Origin: Bordetella parapertussis
GTDB taxonomy: Bacteria; Acidobacteriota; Terriglobia; Bryobacterales; Bryobacteraceae
Direction: 5' to 3'
Assembly (NCBI GenBank): GCA_943328975.2
Contig: CALQCC020000001.1
Location: 1 to 64,000, forward strand
DNA length: 64,000 nt
Positions 54,595 to 63,091 of this stretch are shown here, piece by piece. The notes under the pieces are model-generated. The model was not told the origin of the DNA and ran no database searches. It worked only from the letters and a program-made list of their open reading frames with translations. The position numbers and the translations under genes were made by a program. Position 1 is the stretch's first letter; each line of letters starts with the position of its first letter.

Positions 54595-54812
54595 GGAATT
54601 CCGTGTTCCATCCGGGTCAAGATGGTCAGCACTCGTTCTTTGCCCGCTGGATCAGAAAGCAGAGAAATGGGTGTAGCGTAGTCGAGCGCCCGAACCGGTG
54701 TGCCAAGCCAGCGCAAGGCCTTCTCACGGTCGCCGAGGACCTCTGCCGCCCGCTCAATCACGCCGTCAACATCCACTTTCGCGGCGTCTTTGTCTTTTGC
54801 AATCGTCGCCAT
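54591..54812 (-). CDS. Xre/MbcA-ParS-type antitoxin
   Basis: A 73-residue protein from the ATG at 54812 (an in-frame start at 54833 adds 7). It carries the DUF2384 toxin-binding region: AAEVLGDREKALRWLGTPVRALDYATP followed by ISLLSDPAGKERVLTILTRM. Normally this domain follows an Xre-type helix-turn-helix; here the protein is too short for that, so it is a C-terminal-domain-only antitoxin. It should neutralise the RES toxin. DNA binding is therefore doubtful. Confidence 0.83.
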   Translation of the reverse strand: MATIAKDKDAAKVDVDGVIERAAEVLGDREKALRWLGTPVRALDYATPISLLSDPAGKERVLTILTRMEHGIP

Positions 54813-54944
54813 TCCAACTACCTCTTCCAGCAATTGGATTGTATCATGTGGAGTTTCACCGGACTCCGCGCGCGTCTCACTCTCAAAACCACTTTAGTCC
54901 GGAACGTGGCGCTGCGCCAGTGGCATTGTTCGGAGAGAGTTTAT

Positions 54945-54962
54945 GGCACTCTGGGGAGTGCC
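54945..54962 (+). promoter_or_regulatory. Perfect hairpin covering the ribosome-binding site of the EF-Tu-like gene
   Basis: Arms GGCACTC (54945-54951) and GAGTGCC (54956-54962) pair around a TGGG loop; the ATG begins at the next base, 54963. The purine-rich GGGGAG at 54953-54958 lies in loop and arm, so the structure would limit ribosome access. Confidence 0.5.
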
Positions 54963-55283
54963 ATGGAACTAAGCCGGGCTGACAAATTGCGGGCCACCGC
55001 TCCTCAACTGATCGCTGATGTGACCTTCTACTCCGCGGCGGAAGGTGGCAGGGATGCGGCCGTGTTGCCAGGTTGGGGGTGTCCCTGTCTTTGTTCCAAA
55101 TCCTCAACCGTTGGCGGTTGGGACGGTTGGCCAATACTCTATGAACCTTTGGCTCCTGGAGATCGCAGAAGACTCGGCTTTGTGTTTCTGTCGGGAGAAG
55201 AGGCTACAAGTGCGTTGCGTAAGGCCGGCAGGTTCTATCTTTGGGAAGCTGGCTTTATCGGTGAGGCCGTTGTTGTTGCTTAG
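54963..55283 (+). CDS. Stand-alone protein resembling EF-Tu domain III
   Basis: A 106-residue protein from the ATG at 54963. It aligns by eye with EF-Tu domain III: LIADVTFYSAAEGGRDAA parallels EF-Tu's AEVYVLKKEEGGR; APGDRRRLGFVFL parallels MPGDNVKLTVEL; and AGRFYLWEAGFIGEAVVV parallels LRFAIREGGRTVGAGVV. There is no GTPase domain. The role is unknown; the family occurs as small proteins that may bind Ts or aminoacyl-tRNA or serve as decoys. It is divergent from the RES/Xre pair and its last 29 bases overlap rnr. Confidence 0.68.
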   Translation: MELSRADKLRATAPQLIADVTFYSAAEGGRDAAVLPGWGCPCLCSKSSTVGGWDGWPILYEPLAPGDRRRLGFVFLSGEEATSALRKAGRFYLWEAGFIGEAVVVA

Positions 55284-57519
55284 AGCCGCGTCGCTTCTCC
55301 TCGACTAGCGAGAACTGCAGCTTCTTGTCTACTCCGTCTGCGCGGTCGAGACGCACGCGGACTTTGTCGCCGATGGAGAACTGGCGACGGTTCTTGTGGC
55401 CGACGATCTTGCGGGAGTTCTCGTTGTAGATGAAGCGGTCGCCGGGCAAGGTGTCGATGGGGACCAGTCCTTCGATGAAGAGTTCCTCCAACTCGACGAA
55501 GAAGCCGAACTTGGCGGTGGAGATGATCATCGCGGCGAACTCGTCGCCCACCTTGTCGAGCATGAACTTCACTTTTTTCCACTCGACCAATTCGCGCTCG
55601 GCGGCTGCTGCGCGGCGTTCGGTATCCGACGTTGCGTCGCCGATGGCATGCATGTCGGCTTCGTAGACGGTGCCGTCCAAGTGCGCGCCCAATGCCCGGT
55701 GGACGACCAAGTCGGGATAGCGGCGAATGGGGCTGGTGAAGTGCGTGTAGCTCGCGGCGGCCAAGGCGAAGTGGCCTTCGTTCGAATCGCTGTAGCGAGC
55801 CTGCCGTAACGAACGTAGCATCAAGTAACTCAGGATGCGCTCTTCCGGCTTGCCCGCCAGCTTTGCGACCAACTTCTGGTAGCTGCGCGAGGTCAGCCGG
55901 GGATTGTCCAAGGCGACTGTTGTGGCGCCGTACTTCGAGCCCTGGAACTTCTTCACCGGGGCCGCGCCGCCCGCGAGCGAGTAGCCAAAGTGTGTGGCAA
56001 CCTCTTCGAAGTCGAGCACTCGCTTCGGGTCCGGCCGTTCATGGATGCGGTACAGAGTCGGAACTTCGAGTGACTCCAGATGCGACGCCACGGCCTCATT
56101 GGCCGCCAGCATGAACTCCTCGATCAACCGGTTCGCGATGGTGCGCGCGGCCCGCGAGACTCCGGTCATCGCGCCGACTTCATCGAATTCGAGTTGGGCT
56201 TCGGGTAAGTCGAAATCAATCGACCCGCGCTTGACCCGCTTGCGCGTCAACACTAGAGCGAGCTCTTGCATCCATTCGAAGCGCTGCACCAGCGGAGCGT
56301 AGCGCTCGCGCAACGCGACATCGCCTTCCAGCAGTTGGTACACGGCGGTGTAGGTCATCCGCTCCGCGCTGCGAATCACTCCGCGCGTGAAGCGTTGCGA
56401 CACCACATCGCCCGTCGCGTCCATCTCCAAGATGGCCGACATCACCAGCCGGTCTTCATGGGGTCGCAACGAACATTGATCCGTGGATAGTTCCAGCGGC
56501 AACATCGGAATCGCGCGATCCGGGAAGTATACGCTGGTGCCGCGGAGGAACGCCTCGCGATCGATGGGCGATCCCGGGCGCACGTAGTAACTCACGTCGG
56601 CGATATGCACCTGCAGTGTCCAGTGGCCGTTGGGGAGCTTCTCCACCCACACGGCGTCATCGAAATCGCGAGCCGTCTCGCCGTCGATCGTGACGATATC
56701 GAGCGAGCGGAAATCCTCGCGCTTGGCGATCTCCTCCGGCGGAGGCGCTGTCCCGGCGAGTGCCTTGGCTTGCTCCAACACGTCGTCCGGGAACACGTGC
56801 GGGATGTGATGCGAGCGGATCAGGATCTCGACGTCGATCCCGAAATCTCCTGGATTCCCTAGGATCTCAATCACGCGACCCATGGGTCGTTCGCCCGGCT
56901 CCCCGAAATCGAGGATCTCAGCCGTGACGATCATGCCGTCCAGATCTTCCGGGCGAGCCACGGTCTTGGTTTCTGGACCCACGCGATCGGGACTCGCGGC
57001 CTTCTTCGGCAACGCCATGAACTCTGGAATCTCGATCCACTGCGACAAGCGGTCGTCATGCGGCACCACGACGAACCCTCGGCGGGCCACGCGGAACTCG
57101 CCGACTACTGTGGTGTGCGCCCGGCGCAGGACCTGCAAGATCACGCCGCTGGCTTTGCCGTCCGATTCAATGCGACCTAGCCGCACCACCACGCGGTCCC
57201 CGTGCATGGCATGGGTCGCGCCTTCTTTGGGAATGTAGATATCTCCGCGCAGGCCGGTGATGGGGATCTCCGGAGTCACGAACGCGTAGCCGTCGCGGTG
57301 CGCGTGTATCCGCCCGACCGCGTACTCGCGCCCGATGCCGACGGCGGTGTAGTGCCCCGAGCGTGTCTCCACCAGTTCGCCACTCTGCACCAGCTTGGCG
57401 AGTTCGGCTTCGATCATCGCCCGAGTTTCCCCCAGGCGCGCCCGTTCGCGAACCAACTGTTTCAGATTCGCTTGCCCGTGCGACAACTTGCGGATATATA
57501 GAATGAGAGGCTGGGCCAC
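55255..57519 (-). CDS. rnr: Ribonuclease R
   Basis: RNase R is a 3'-5' exoribonuclease that degrades structured RNA. The 754-residue protein has an N-terminal helix-turn-helix-like region, cold-shock domains (about 60-200), the RNB catalytic domain with TARDFDDAVWVEKL (metal-binding Asp residues) near residue 285, and a C-terminal S1 domain. The Lys/Arg tail RRGSKQQQRP is typical. It starts at a GTG; a TATAAT at 57525-57530 lies only 5 bases upstream, suggesting a leaderless message. Its 3' end overlaps the EF-Tu-like gene. Confidence 0.95.
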   Translation of the reverse strand: MAQPLILYIRKLSHGQANLKQLVRERARLGETRAMIEAELAKLVQSGELVETRSGHYTAVGIGREYAVGRIHAHRDGYAFVTPEIPITGLRGDIYIPKEGATHAMHGDRVVVRLGRIESDGKASGVILQVLRRAHTTVVGEFRVARRGFVVVPHDDRLSQWIEIPEFMALPKKAASPDRVGPETKTVARPEDLDGMIVTAEILDFGEPGERPMGRVIEILGNPGDFGIDVEILIRSHHIPHVFPDDVLEQAKALAGTAPPPEEIAKREDFRSLDIVTIDGETARDFDDAVWVEKLPNGHWTLQVHIADVSYYVRPGSPIDREAFLRGTSVYFPDRAIPMLPLELSTDQCSLRPHEDRLVMSAILEMDATGDVVSQRFTRGVIRSAERMTYTAVYQLLEGDVALRERYAPLVQRFEWMQELALVLTRKRVKRGSIDFDLPEAQLEFDEVGAMTGVSRAARTIANRLIEEFMLAANEAVASHLESLEVPTLYRIHERPDPKRVLDFEEVATHFGYSLAGGAAPVKKFQGSKYGATTVALDNPRLTSRSYQKLVAKLAGKPEERILSYLMLRSLRQARYSDSNEGHFALAAASYTHFTSPIRRYPDLVVHRALGAHLDGTVYEADMHAIGDATSDTERRAAAAERELVEWKKVKFMLDKVGDEFAAMIISTAKFGFFVELEELFIEGLVPIDTLPGDRFIYNENSRKIVGHKNRRQFSIGDKVRVRLDRADGVDKKLQFSLVEEKRRGSKQQQRPHR

Positions 57520-57524
57520 GCCCT

Positions 57525-57530
57525 ATTATA
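57525..57530 (-). promoter_or_regulatory. TATAAT -10 box directly before the rnr GTG
   Basis: On the minus strand the hexamer ends 6 positions from the GTG at 57519, so transcription would start at or about that codon. The same AT-rich block also offers a TATTAT on the plus strand for the divergent gene. Confidence 0.4.
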
Positions 57531-57544
57531 GAGAAGACAACTCC

Positions 57545-58027
57545 ATGGAACTGAAATCTATCCGCCTCGACATTCCGGAAAACGCCAATATCATCCTCGG
57601 CCAGAGCCATTTCATCAAGACCGTGGAGGATATCTACGAAGCCATCGTGACTACGGCTCCGCAGATGAAGTTTGGAGTGGCGTTCAGTGAAGCCTCGGGG
57701 GCTTGTCTCATCCGAGTGGAAGGCAACGACGATGCCCTCAAGGCCAGCGCGACGCAGAACGCCCAAGCCATCGCGGCCGGACACATCTTCATCATCGTGA
57801 TGCGGGATGGTTTTCCGATCAACATCCTGAAACGCATCCAAGACGTCCCCGAAGTGGTGGGCGTTTTCTGCGCCACGGCCAACCCGGTGGAGGTCATCGT
57901 GGCTGAGTCCGAGCAGGGGCGGGGCATCCTTGGCGTGATCGACGGCAGCTCGCCCAAAGGCGTTGAGGGCCCTACGGATATTGAATGGCGGCACGACCTT
58001 CTCCGTAAGATCGGGTACAAGCGCTAA
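57545..58027 (+). CDS. Adenosine-specific kinase-like (DUF355) protein
   Basis: A 160-residue protein of the family annotated as adenosine-specific kinase (PF04008). The conserved core reads NIILGQSHFIKTVEDIYEAIV, then KFGVAFSEASGACLIRVEGND, and ATANPVEVIVAESEQGRGILGVIDG. The reaction assigned to the family rests on little experimental evidence. The start is the ATG at 57545; the frame runs open upstream into rnr. It is divergent from rnr, 25 bases apart. Confidence 0.83.
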   Translation: MELKSIRLDIPENANIILGQSHFIKTVEDIYEAIVTTAPQMKFGVAFSEASGACLIRVEGNDDALKASATQNAQAIAAGHIFIIVMRDGFPINILKRIQDVPEVVGVFCATANPVEVIVAESEQGRGILGVIDGSSPKGVEGPTDIEWRHDLLRKIGYKR

Positions 58028-58098
58028 GGTGTTTGCCTCGGTGGTTCGGAGGGCCGGTCTCCATTACACTGGAGTACATCGAGGCTCTTTAGTAGGGA

Positions 58099-59142
58099 AT
58101 GCAGCATCCGGCACGGATCGGCAAATACGAGGTCAACGAGTTCCTGGGCGGAGGCATGTCTCATGTCTACCGCGCGACGGACACGGTCCTCGGACGCCAA
58201 GTGGCAGTCAAAGTTTTGACCGAGGCCGCCATGGCCGATCCTGAAGCGAAAGACCGTTTCCTGCAGGAAGCGCGACTGGCTTCCAACATCCAGCACGAAA
58301 ACATTATTTCGATTTATGATTTTGGCGAAGACGCCGGTCGACCGTTCATGGTCATGGAGTTCGTCGAGGGCGAAAGCCTGCGCGCTGCCATCGAAGGTGG
58401 TCGAGCCGGGGACATCCCGGAACGCATCCGCATCGCCCGCCAAGCCGCCCGTGCGCTGGAACACATCCATACACGCAAGGTGATCCACCGCGACATCAAG
58501 CCCGAGAACATCCACCTCGACCGCATGGGCAAGGTCCGCTTGATGGATTTCGGCATTGCCAGTTCCACCGGTGCGGTCGCGCTGAAAGCGGGCAGTACGA
58601 CGGGGACGCCGTTTTATATGGCACCCGAACAAGTGCTCGGGGTGGACGTTACGATTCAGGCCGACATCTATTCGTTCGGGATCGTGATGTACGAATTGTT
58701 TACCGGGAAGAAGCCGTTCCTGGGCGATACGGTGGAGAAGATCTTTGAGTAGATCCTGCACACTCCGGTGGATTTTCAACCGTTGATTGCGGCGGATGTT
58801 CCGAAGTCGGTGATCGACGTGATCGCGCGCTGCACGTCAAAGAAGTTGATCGAACGGCCCGCAACGCTCGCGCCGGTGGTGGATGCGTTGCAGGCGGCCG
58901 CGACGCTGCAGCCTGCGGCTCCGCGTCCCGTGGCGGAAGTCACACCGGGTATCTTATCGCCGTCGGCGCAGCGGCCTCCTTCGCAAGTGCGGCTCTCGAT
59001 GCCTCCGCCGCCCGATCCGCAAAAACAAAGCGCTGCCGCGGCGCCCGCTGGCAACGCAGGGAGAAGTTTTCTCCTGGTGGTGGGTGGGGCGATCGCGGTC
59101 GCGCTGGTGATTTACGGGGTGGTTAGCGTCGCTGGGAAGTAG
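58099..59142 (+). pseudogene. Serine/threonine protein kinase gene split by an amber codon
   Basis: The 217 codons before the first stop encode most of a Hanks-type kinase: the glycine loop LGGGMSHVYRATD, catalytic HRDIKPENIHLD, DFGIA, and GTPFYMAPEQVLG. At 58750-58752 a TAG follows VEKIFE, and the same frame continues ILHTPVDFQPLIAADVPKSV, then ERPATLAPVVDAL (the conserved Arg of subdomain XI), a Pro-rich linker and a membrane helix SFLLVVGGAIAVALVIYGVV ending at 59142. CAG to TAG is the simplest cause. If not suppressed, the enzyme loses subdomain XI and its anchor. Confidence 0.85.
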
Positions 59143-59147
59143 GGCGT

Positions 59148-59250
59148 CTGTCCGCTCCCTTACGGTCGCGGTTCTGTGTCGGGTGCTCTGGCCATGCCAA
59201 GCGGTCAACAATCGTGGACACAGAACCGCCACGCGTCAGCGTGCGGACAG
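59148..59250. repeat. REP-like inverted repeat
   Basis: Arms at 59148-59180 and 59217-59250. Outer 8 bases (CTGTCCGC / GCGGACAG) and inner 13 bases (GCGGTTCTGTGTC / GACACAGAACCGC) are perfect complements, with diverged sequence between. It could form a long intergenic hairpin between the convergent kinase and DinB genes, like the dispersed REP/BIME units known from other genomes. Confidence 0.8.
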
Positions 59251-59264
59251 ATGGGGTACTTCCC

Positions 59265-59801
59265 CTAGACCGCGTACGTGGGCGGCTTCACACCCTTGTT
59301 GCGCAGATACATGTCGCTATAACCGCGCGTGTGGCCGGTGTGGACCATCGCATTTAGCAACAGGCTGAGGCCGGTCATGGCCTGCTTGCCGTTGCCGAAG
59401 GACTTGGTCATGTCCGCCGCGGTCAGTTGCTTCACCACGCCGATGGACCAGTCAAATACGTCGTTCAAATACTTCACCGAAGTGGCCTTGGTGAAGTCGC
59501 CCTTGGCCGGAGCAGTTGGAGCCGCGCCTTTGCCCAGTCGTCCCAGGTAGAAGCCTTCGGCCTGGCCGATGTGCTGCATGACTTCGCCAAACGAACGCGC
59601 GCCGTCGCCGGTCGCACGCTCGCCGGTGAACGGCGTATAGCTGTAGCCATCCGCGGGCATCGCTTCGGCGATGGCGAGCGTATATTTCTTCGACCGTTCC
59701 CACCAGCCGACCCAGTCGGTGATTTCCCCGTCCTGGCCTTTCAAAAGCGGCACAGCCGCAGCAGCGGCTACCAGTCCACCAATTGCATGACGTCGATTCA
59801 T
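59265..59801 (-). CDS. DinB-family protein with twin-arginine-like leader
   Basis: A 178-residue protein. The N-terminus MNRRHAIGGLVAAAAAVPLL contains paired Arg and a hydrophobic stretch, resembling a Tat signal peptide. The rest is a four-helix DinB bundle with His candidates in VMQHIGQAEGF and NAMVHTGHTRGY near the metal site. Function unknown. A GGGAGGAT Shine-Dalgarno and a TACAAT at 59820-59825 lie before the ATG, a conventional leader. The gene is convergent with the kinase and divergent from tldD. Confidence 0.8.
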   Translation of the reverse strand: MNRRHAIGGLVAAAAAVPLLKGQDGEITDWVGWWERSKKYTLAIAEAMPADGYSYTPFTGERATGDGARSFGEVMQHIGQAEGFYLGRLGKGAAPTAPAKGDFTKATSVKYLNDVFDWSIGVVKQLTAADMTKSFGNGKQAMTGLSLLLNAMVHTGHTRGYSDMYLRNKGVKPPTYAV

Positions 59802-59848
59802 TCGAATCCTCCCTCGTATATTGTAGTGCCGTACGCCATAATCGAAGT

Positions 59849-61285
59849 ATGGGTCTCTCCCAATCCTTCTTCGGTACCAAATTCGCCATCTCTGAGCATG
59901 ACCTCCAGACGTATTTAAGTGAGGCTCTCTCGGCGGGCGGCGAATATGCGGACCTCTACTTTGAGTACATAACGAACACCTCCATCGGCATCGATGAAGG
60001 CATCGTGAAAAGCGCCAGCGAGTCGGTCACGCTGGGCGTTGGCATACGTGTCATCGCCGGCGAACGCACGGGCTACGCGTATAGCGACGACCTCAGTCCA
60101 GAGAAGATCCGCAAGGCCGCGCGTGTGGCCGCGTTGATCGCCAAGGGTCCGGCTAGCATCGTGACAACTGGCTTTGAAGAGGCCAAGAAACACAACCTCT
60201 ATCCTATGTTGGTCACGCCGCATGAAGCGGAACTCAGCGCCCGCGTGGACTTGGTGAAGCGCGCCGATGCTGCCGCGCGTGCGTACGATTCGCGCATCTT
60301 CCAGGTGCAGGCCAGCTACGCCGACAGCGTTCGCGAAATTCTGGTCGCCACCAGCGACGGCCAACTGACCTTCGATCGCCAGCCGATGGCTCGCATGAGT
60401 GTCTCGGCTCTGGCTCGGGAAGGGAAGGACGGCGTTCCGCAACAAGGCTACTCCGGTGGCGGCGGGCGCGTGACCTTCGACTTCTTCCTCACTGAGAAGA
60501 CGCCCGAACATTTTGCCAAGGAAGCCGCGCGTCAGGCGATTGTGCAGCTCACAGCGATCGATGCGCCGGCTGGTGAATCGGTGGTGGTGCTGGGACCAGG
60601 CTGGCCGGGCATTCTGCTGCACGAAGCCGTGGGGCATGGACTGGAAGCCGACTTCAATCGCAAGGGAGTCTCTGCTTTCAGCGGTCGCGTTGGACAGCAA
60701 GTGGCGAGTCCTCTTTGCACCGTTGTTGACGATGGCACCATCGGTAGCCGCCGGGGATCGTTGAACGTCGACGACGAAGGCACGCCTACGCAGAAGAACG
60801 TCTTGATCGAGAACGGTATCCTGCGGGGTTATCTGCAAGATAAGCTGTCGTCGAAGCTGATGGGGTCTGCGTCGACCGGAAGTGGCCGGCGGGAGAACTA
60901 TCAAAGCATCCCGATGCCGCGCATGACCAACACTTATATGTTGGCTGGCGAGAGCGATCCTTCGGAGATCATCCGCAGCGTGCCCAAGGGTATCTACTGC
61001 GCGACGTTCGGCGGAGGCCAGGTCGACATCACTAGCGGCAACTTCGTCTTCCAAGCGACCGAGAGCTACCTGATCGAAAACGGCAAACTCACACGCCCGG
61101 TGAAGGGCGCGACGCTGATCGGCAACGGACCCGAGGCGCTCAAATACATCAGCATGGTCGGTAACGATCTGCAGCTCGACGAAGGTATCGGAACGTGCGG
61201 CAAGGACGGGCAGAGCGTGCCCGTCGGCGTCGGTATCCCCACCGTGAAGATCGACAAGATGACGGTGGGAGGGACCGCCGCATGA
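59849..61285 (+). CDS. tldD: TldD metalloprotease subunit
   Basis: TldD is the zinc-bearing subunit of the TldD/TldE protease, which trims peptides such as microcin B17 and CcdA. The 478-residue sequence has the metal motif LLHEAVGHGLEADF (HExxxH) near residue 257 and a C-terminal FGGGQVDITSGNFVF. I use the ATG at 59849; a CATAAT ends 7 bases upstream, matching the leaderless pattern. Its TGA overlaps the tldE ATG. Confidence 0.93.
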   Translation: MGLSQSFFGTKFAISEHDLQTYLSEALSAGGEYADLYFEYITNTSIGIDEGIVKSASESVTLGVGIRVIAGERTGYAYSDDLSPEKIRKAARVAALIAKGPASIVTTGFEEAKKHNLYPMLVTPHEAELSARVDLVKRADAAARAYDSRIFQVQASYADSVREILVATSDGQLTFDRQPMARMSVSALAREGKDGVPQQGYSGGGGRVTFDFFLTEKTPEHFAKEAARQAIVQLTAIDAPAGESVVVLGPGWPGILLHEAVGHGLEADFNRKGVSAFSGRVGQQVASPLCTVVDDGTIGSRRGSLNVDDEGTPTQKNVLIENGILRGYLQDKLSSKLMGSASTGSGRRENYQSIPMPRMTNTYMLAGESDPSEIIRSVPKGIYCATFGGGQVDITSGNFVFQATESYLIENGKLTRPVKGATLIGNGPEALKYISMVGNDLQLDEGIGTCGKDGQSVPVGVGIPTVKIDKMTVGGTAA

Positions 61286-62628
61286 GCGATCTCTTAGATA
61301 TTGCGCAGTCCGCCGTCGATCTCGCGTTGAAGTCCGGTGCGACGGACGCGGAGTGCACCCTCTCTGAGGGCGAAGAGTTCTCGGTCGGCGTGCGCATGAA
61401 GGAAGTCGAGAAACTGACACAGGCCGGTTCGCGTGGCGCGGGCATCCGCGTTCTGATCGGCAAGCGGGCGGGTTCTTCCAAGACCTCCGATCTGACGCCC
61501 GAAGGCATTCAGGCCATGGTGAAATCGGCCATGAATCTCGCGGCGATTACCTCTGAAGATCCCTTCGCCGGGCTTCCGGACGCTGACGAATACGGCCAGC
61601 TTTCGACCGACCTGCGCCTCTATGACGAGTCCATCGCTAAGATGGACACCGAATGGAAGATCGCGCAGGCGATTCGCGCCGAAGAGACCGCGTTGGCGTT
61701 CGATCCTCGCATTGAGAATTCCGAAGGCGCGGGCTTCGACACTTATATTGGTTCGCGCGCGTTTGTGAACTCGCGCGGATTCCGTGGCAGCTACCGGACG
61801 TCGACCTGTGGGCTGAGCGTTGTTCCGGTCGCGAAGGAAAACGGAGCGATGGAGCGTGACTACTGGTCCAGCGCTGCCCGCGAAGCCTCGCGGCTGGAGA
61901 GTCCGGAAGAGGTCGGTCGCCGCGCCGCTGAGCGTGCAATTCGCCGCTTAGGCGCTCGCAAGATCCCGACGCAAAAGGTCCCTGTCATCTTTGAACCGCG
62001 CACGGCACGATCGTTTCTCAGCGACATCTTCGACGCGGTTAATGGCGGAGCTGTCTACCGTGACGCGTCGTTCTTAGCCGGCAAGCTGGGCGAGAAGATC
62101 GCATCCGAACACCTTACCGTGATTGACGACGCCACGATTCCCGGCCTGTTCGGCAGCACGCCGTTCGACGACGAAGGTGTGCCGTCTCGTCGCACCGTGG
62201 TGATCGAACGCGGCGTGCTCAAGAGCTACCTGCTCAATACCTACACGGCGCGAAAGCTGGGCCTCAAGACCACCGGCAACGCCTCGCGCGGACTCTCGGG
62301 TGCGCCCGGCGTCGGAGCCGGCAACTTCTACATCGAAGCGGGAGAGCGCACTGAAGAGCAACTCATCGCCAGCATTCCGCAGGGCCTCTACATCACGGAG
62401 CTGATCGGAGCTTCCGCCAACAACGCGACTGGCGACTATTCGTCGGGTGCGGCGGGGTTGTGGATTGAGAATGGCAAACTGACGTATCCTGTTTCGGAGA
62501 TCACCGTGGCTGGAAACCTCAAGCAGATGTTGATGGACCTGGAGCAACCCGCATCCAACCTGGAATTCCGCAGCTCCCTCGCCGCGCCCTCCATTTTGAT
62601 TCGGGAGATGATGATCAGTGGTCAGTAA
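61282..62628 (+). CDS. tldE: TldE/PmbA protease subunit
   Basis: The 448-residue partner of TldD, paralogous but lacking the HExxxH motif. It begins DLLDIAQSAVDLALKSGATD and keeps the family segments GAGIRVLIGKRAGSSKTSD and LSGAPGVGAGNFYIEAG. The start overlaps the tldD stop (ATGA), so the two are made in step. A small membrane-protein gene follows, overlapping by 11 bases. Confidence 0.93.
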   Translation: MSDLLDIAQSAVDLALKSGATDAECTLSEGEEFSVGVRMKEVEKLTQAGSRGAGIRVLIGKRAGSSKTSDLTPEGIQAMVKSAMNLAAITSEDPFAGLPDADEYGQLSTDLRLYDESIAKMDTEWKIAQAIRAEETALAFDPRIENSEGAGFDTYIGSRAFVNSRGFRGSYRTSTCGLSVVPVAKENGAMERDYWSSAAREASRLESPEEVGRRAAERAIRRLGARKIPTQKVPVIFEPRTARSFLSDIFDAVNGGAVYRDASFLAGKLGEKIASEHLTVIDDATIPGLFGSTPFDDEGVPSRRTVVIERGVLKSYLLNTYTARKLGLKTTGNASRGLSGAPGVGAGNFYIEAGERTEEQLIASIPQGLYITELIGASANNATGDYSSGAAGLWIENGKLTYPVSEITVAGNLKQMLMDLEQPASNLEFRSSLAAPSILIREMMISGQ

Positions 62629-63091
62629 TACACTCCTCAAACCGAAGGCGCAAGATCGCACGCAGATGTACTTGATCGGGGTGTGCGTGGTGGTGGTGAG
62701 CGCGCTCGTGCTGTATTTGCAGCTTTCGAAGCCAGCAGGCCCGAAAGAAATTCCCCTGACTGGGGAGGCCAAGGGCTACATCTCAAACCTCGCGCTGGGC
62801 GACGTCGGGATACAGGCCAAGCTGGATTACTTCGGACAGAAAGTAGTCGAGATCAGTGGCACGATAGGCAACAACGGACCGCGGAACTTGGGAGTAGTCG
62901 AGGTCAGTTGCGTGTTCCGCGATTATGCGGGCAAGATCCTCTCACGCCAACGCGCCCCCATCGTGAGCGTGAAGATGGGTGGGCTGAAGCCGGGCGAAAC
63001 GAAGCCGTTCCGGTTGCCGTTCGATGCGATCCCGGAGGGCTGGAACAACCAGATGCCACAGCTAGTGATTGCCGGCATCGAATTTCAGTAG
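62618..63091 (+). CDS. Membrane-anchored DUF2393-like small protein
   Basis: A 157-residue protein with one N-terminal membrane helix (MYLIGVCVVVVSALVLYLQL) and an Ig-like or FxLYD-type domain outside: VVEISGTIGNNGPRNLGVVEV, then SCVFRDYAGKILSRQR and GGLKPGETKPFRLPF. Function unknown. It overlaps tldE by 11 bases and converges with the aldolase gene, overlapping it by 30. Confidence 0.68.
   Translation: MVSNTLLKPKAQDRTQMYLIGVCVVVVSALVLYLQLSKPAGPKEIPLTGEAKGYISNLALGDVGIQAKLDYFGQKVVEISGTIGNNGPRNLGVVEVSCVFRDYAGKILSRQRAPIVSVKMGGLKPGETKPFRLPFDAIPEGWNNQMPQLVIAGIEFQ

Noticed and set aside
59915-61420. A 501-codon minus-strand frame over tldD
   Set aside because: Antisense to a gene with the HExxxH motif; no domain of its own.
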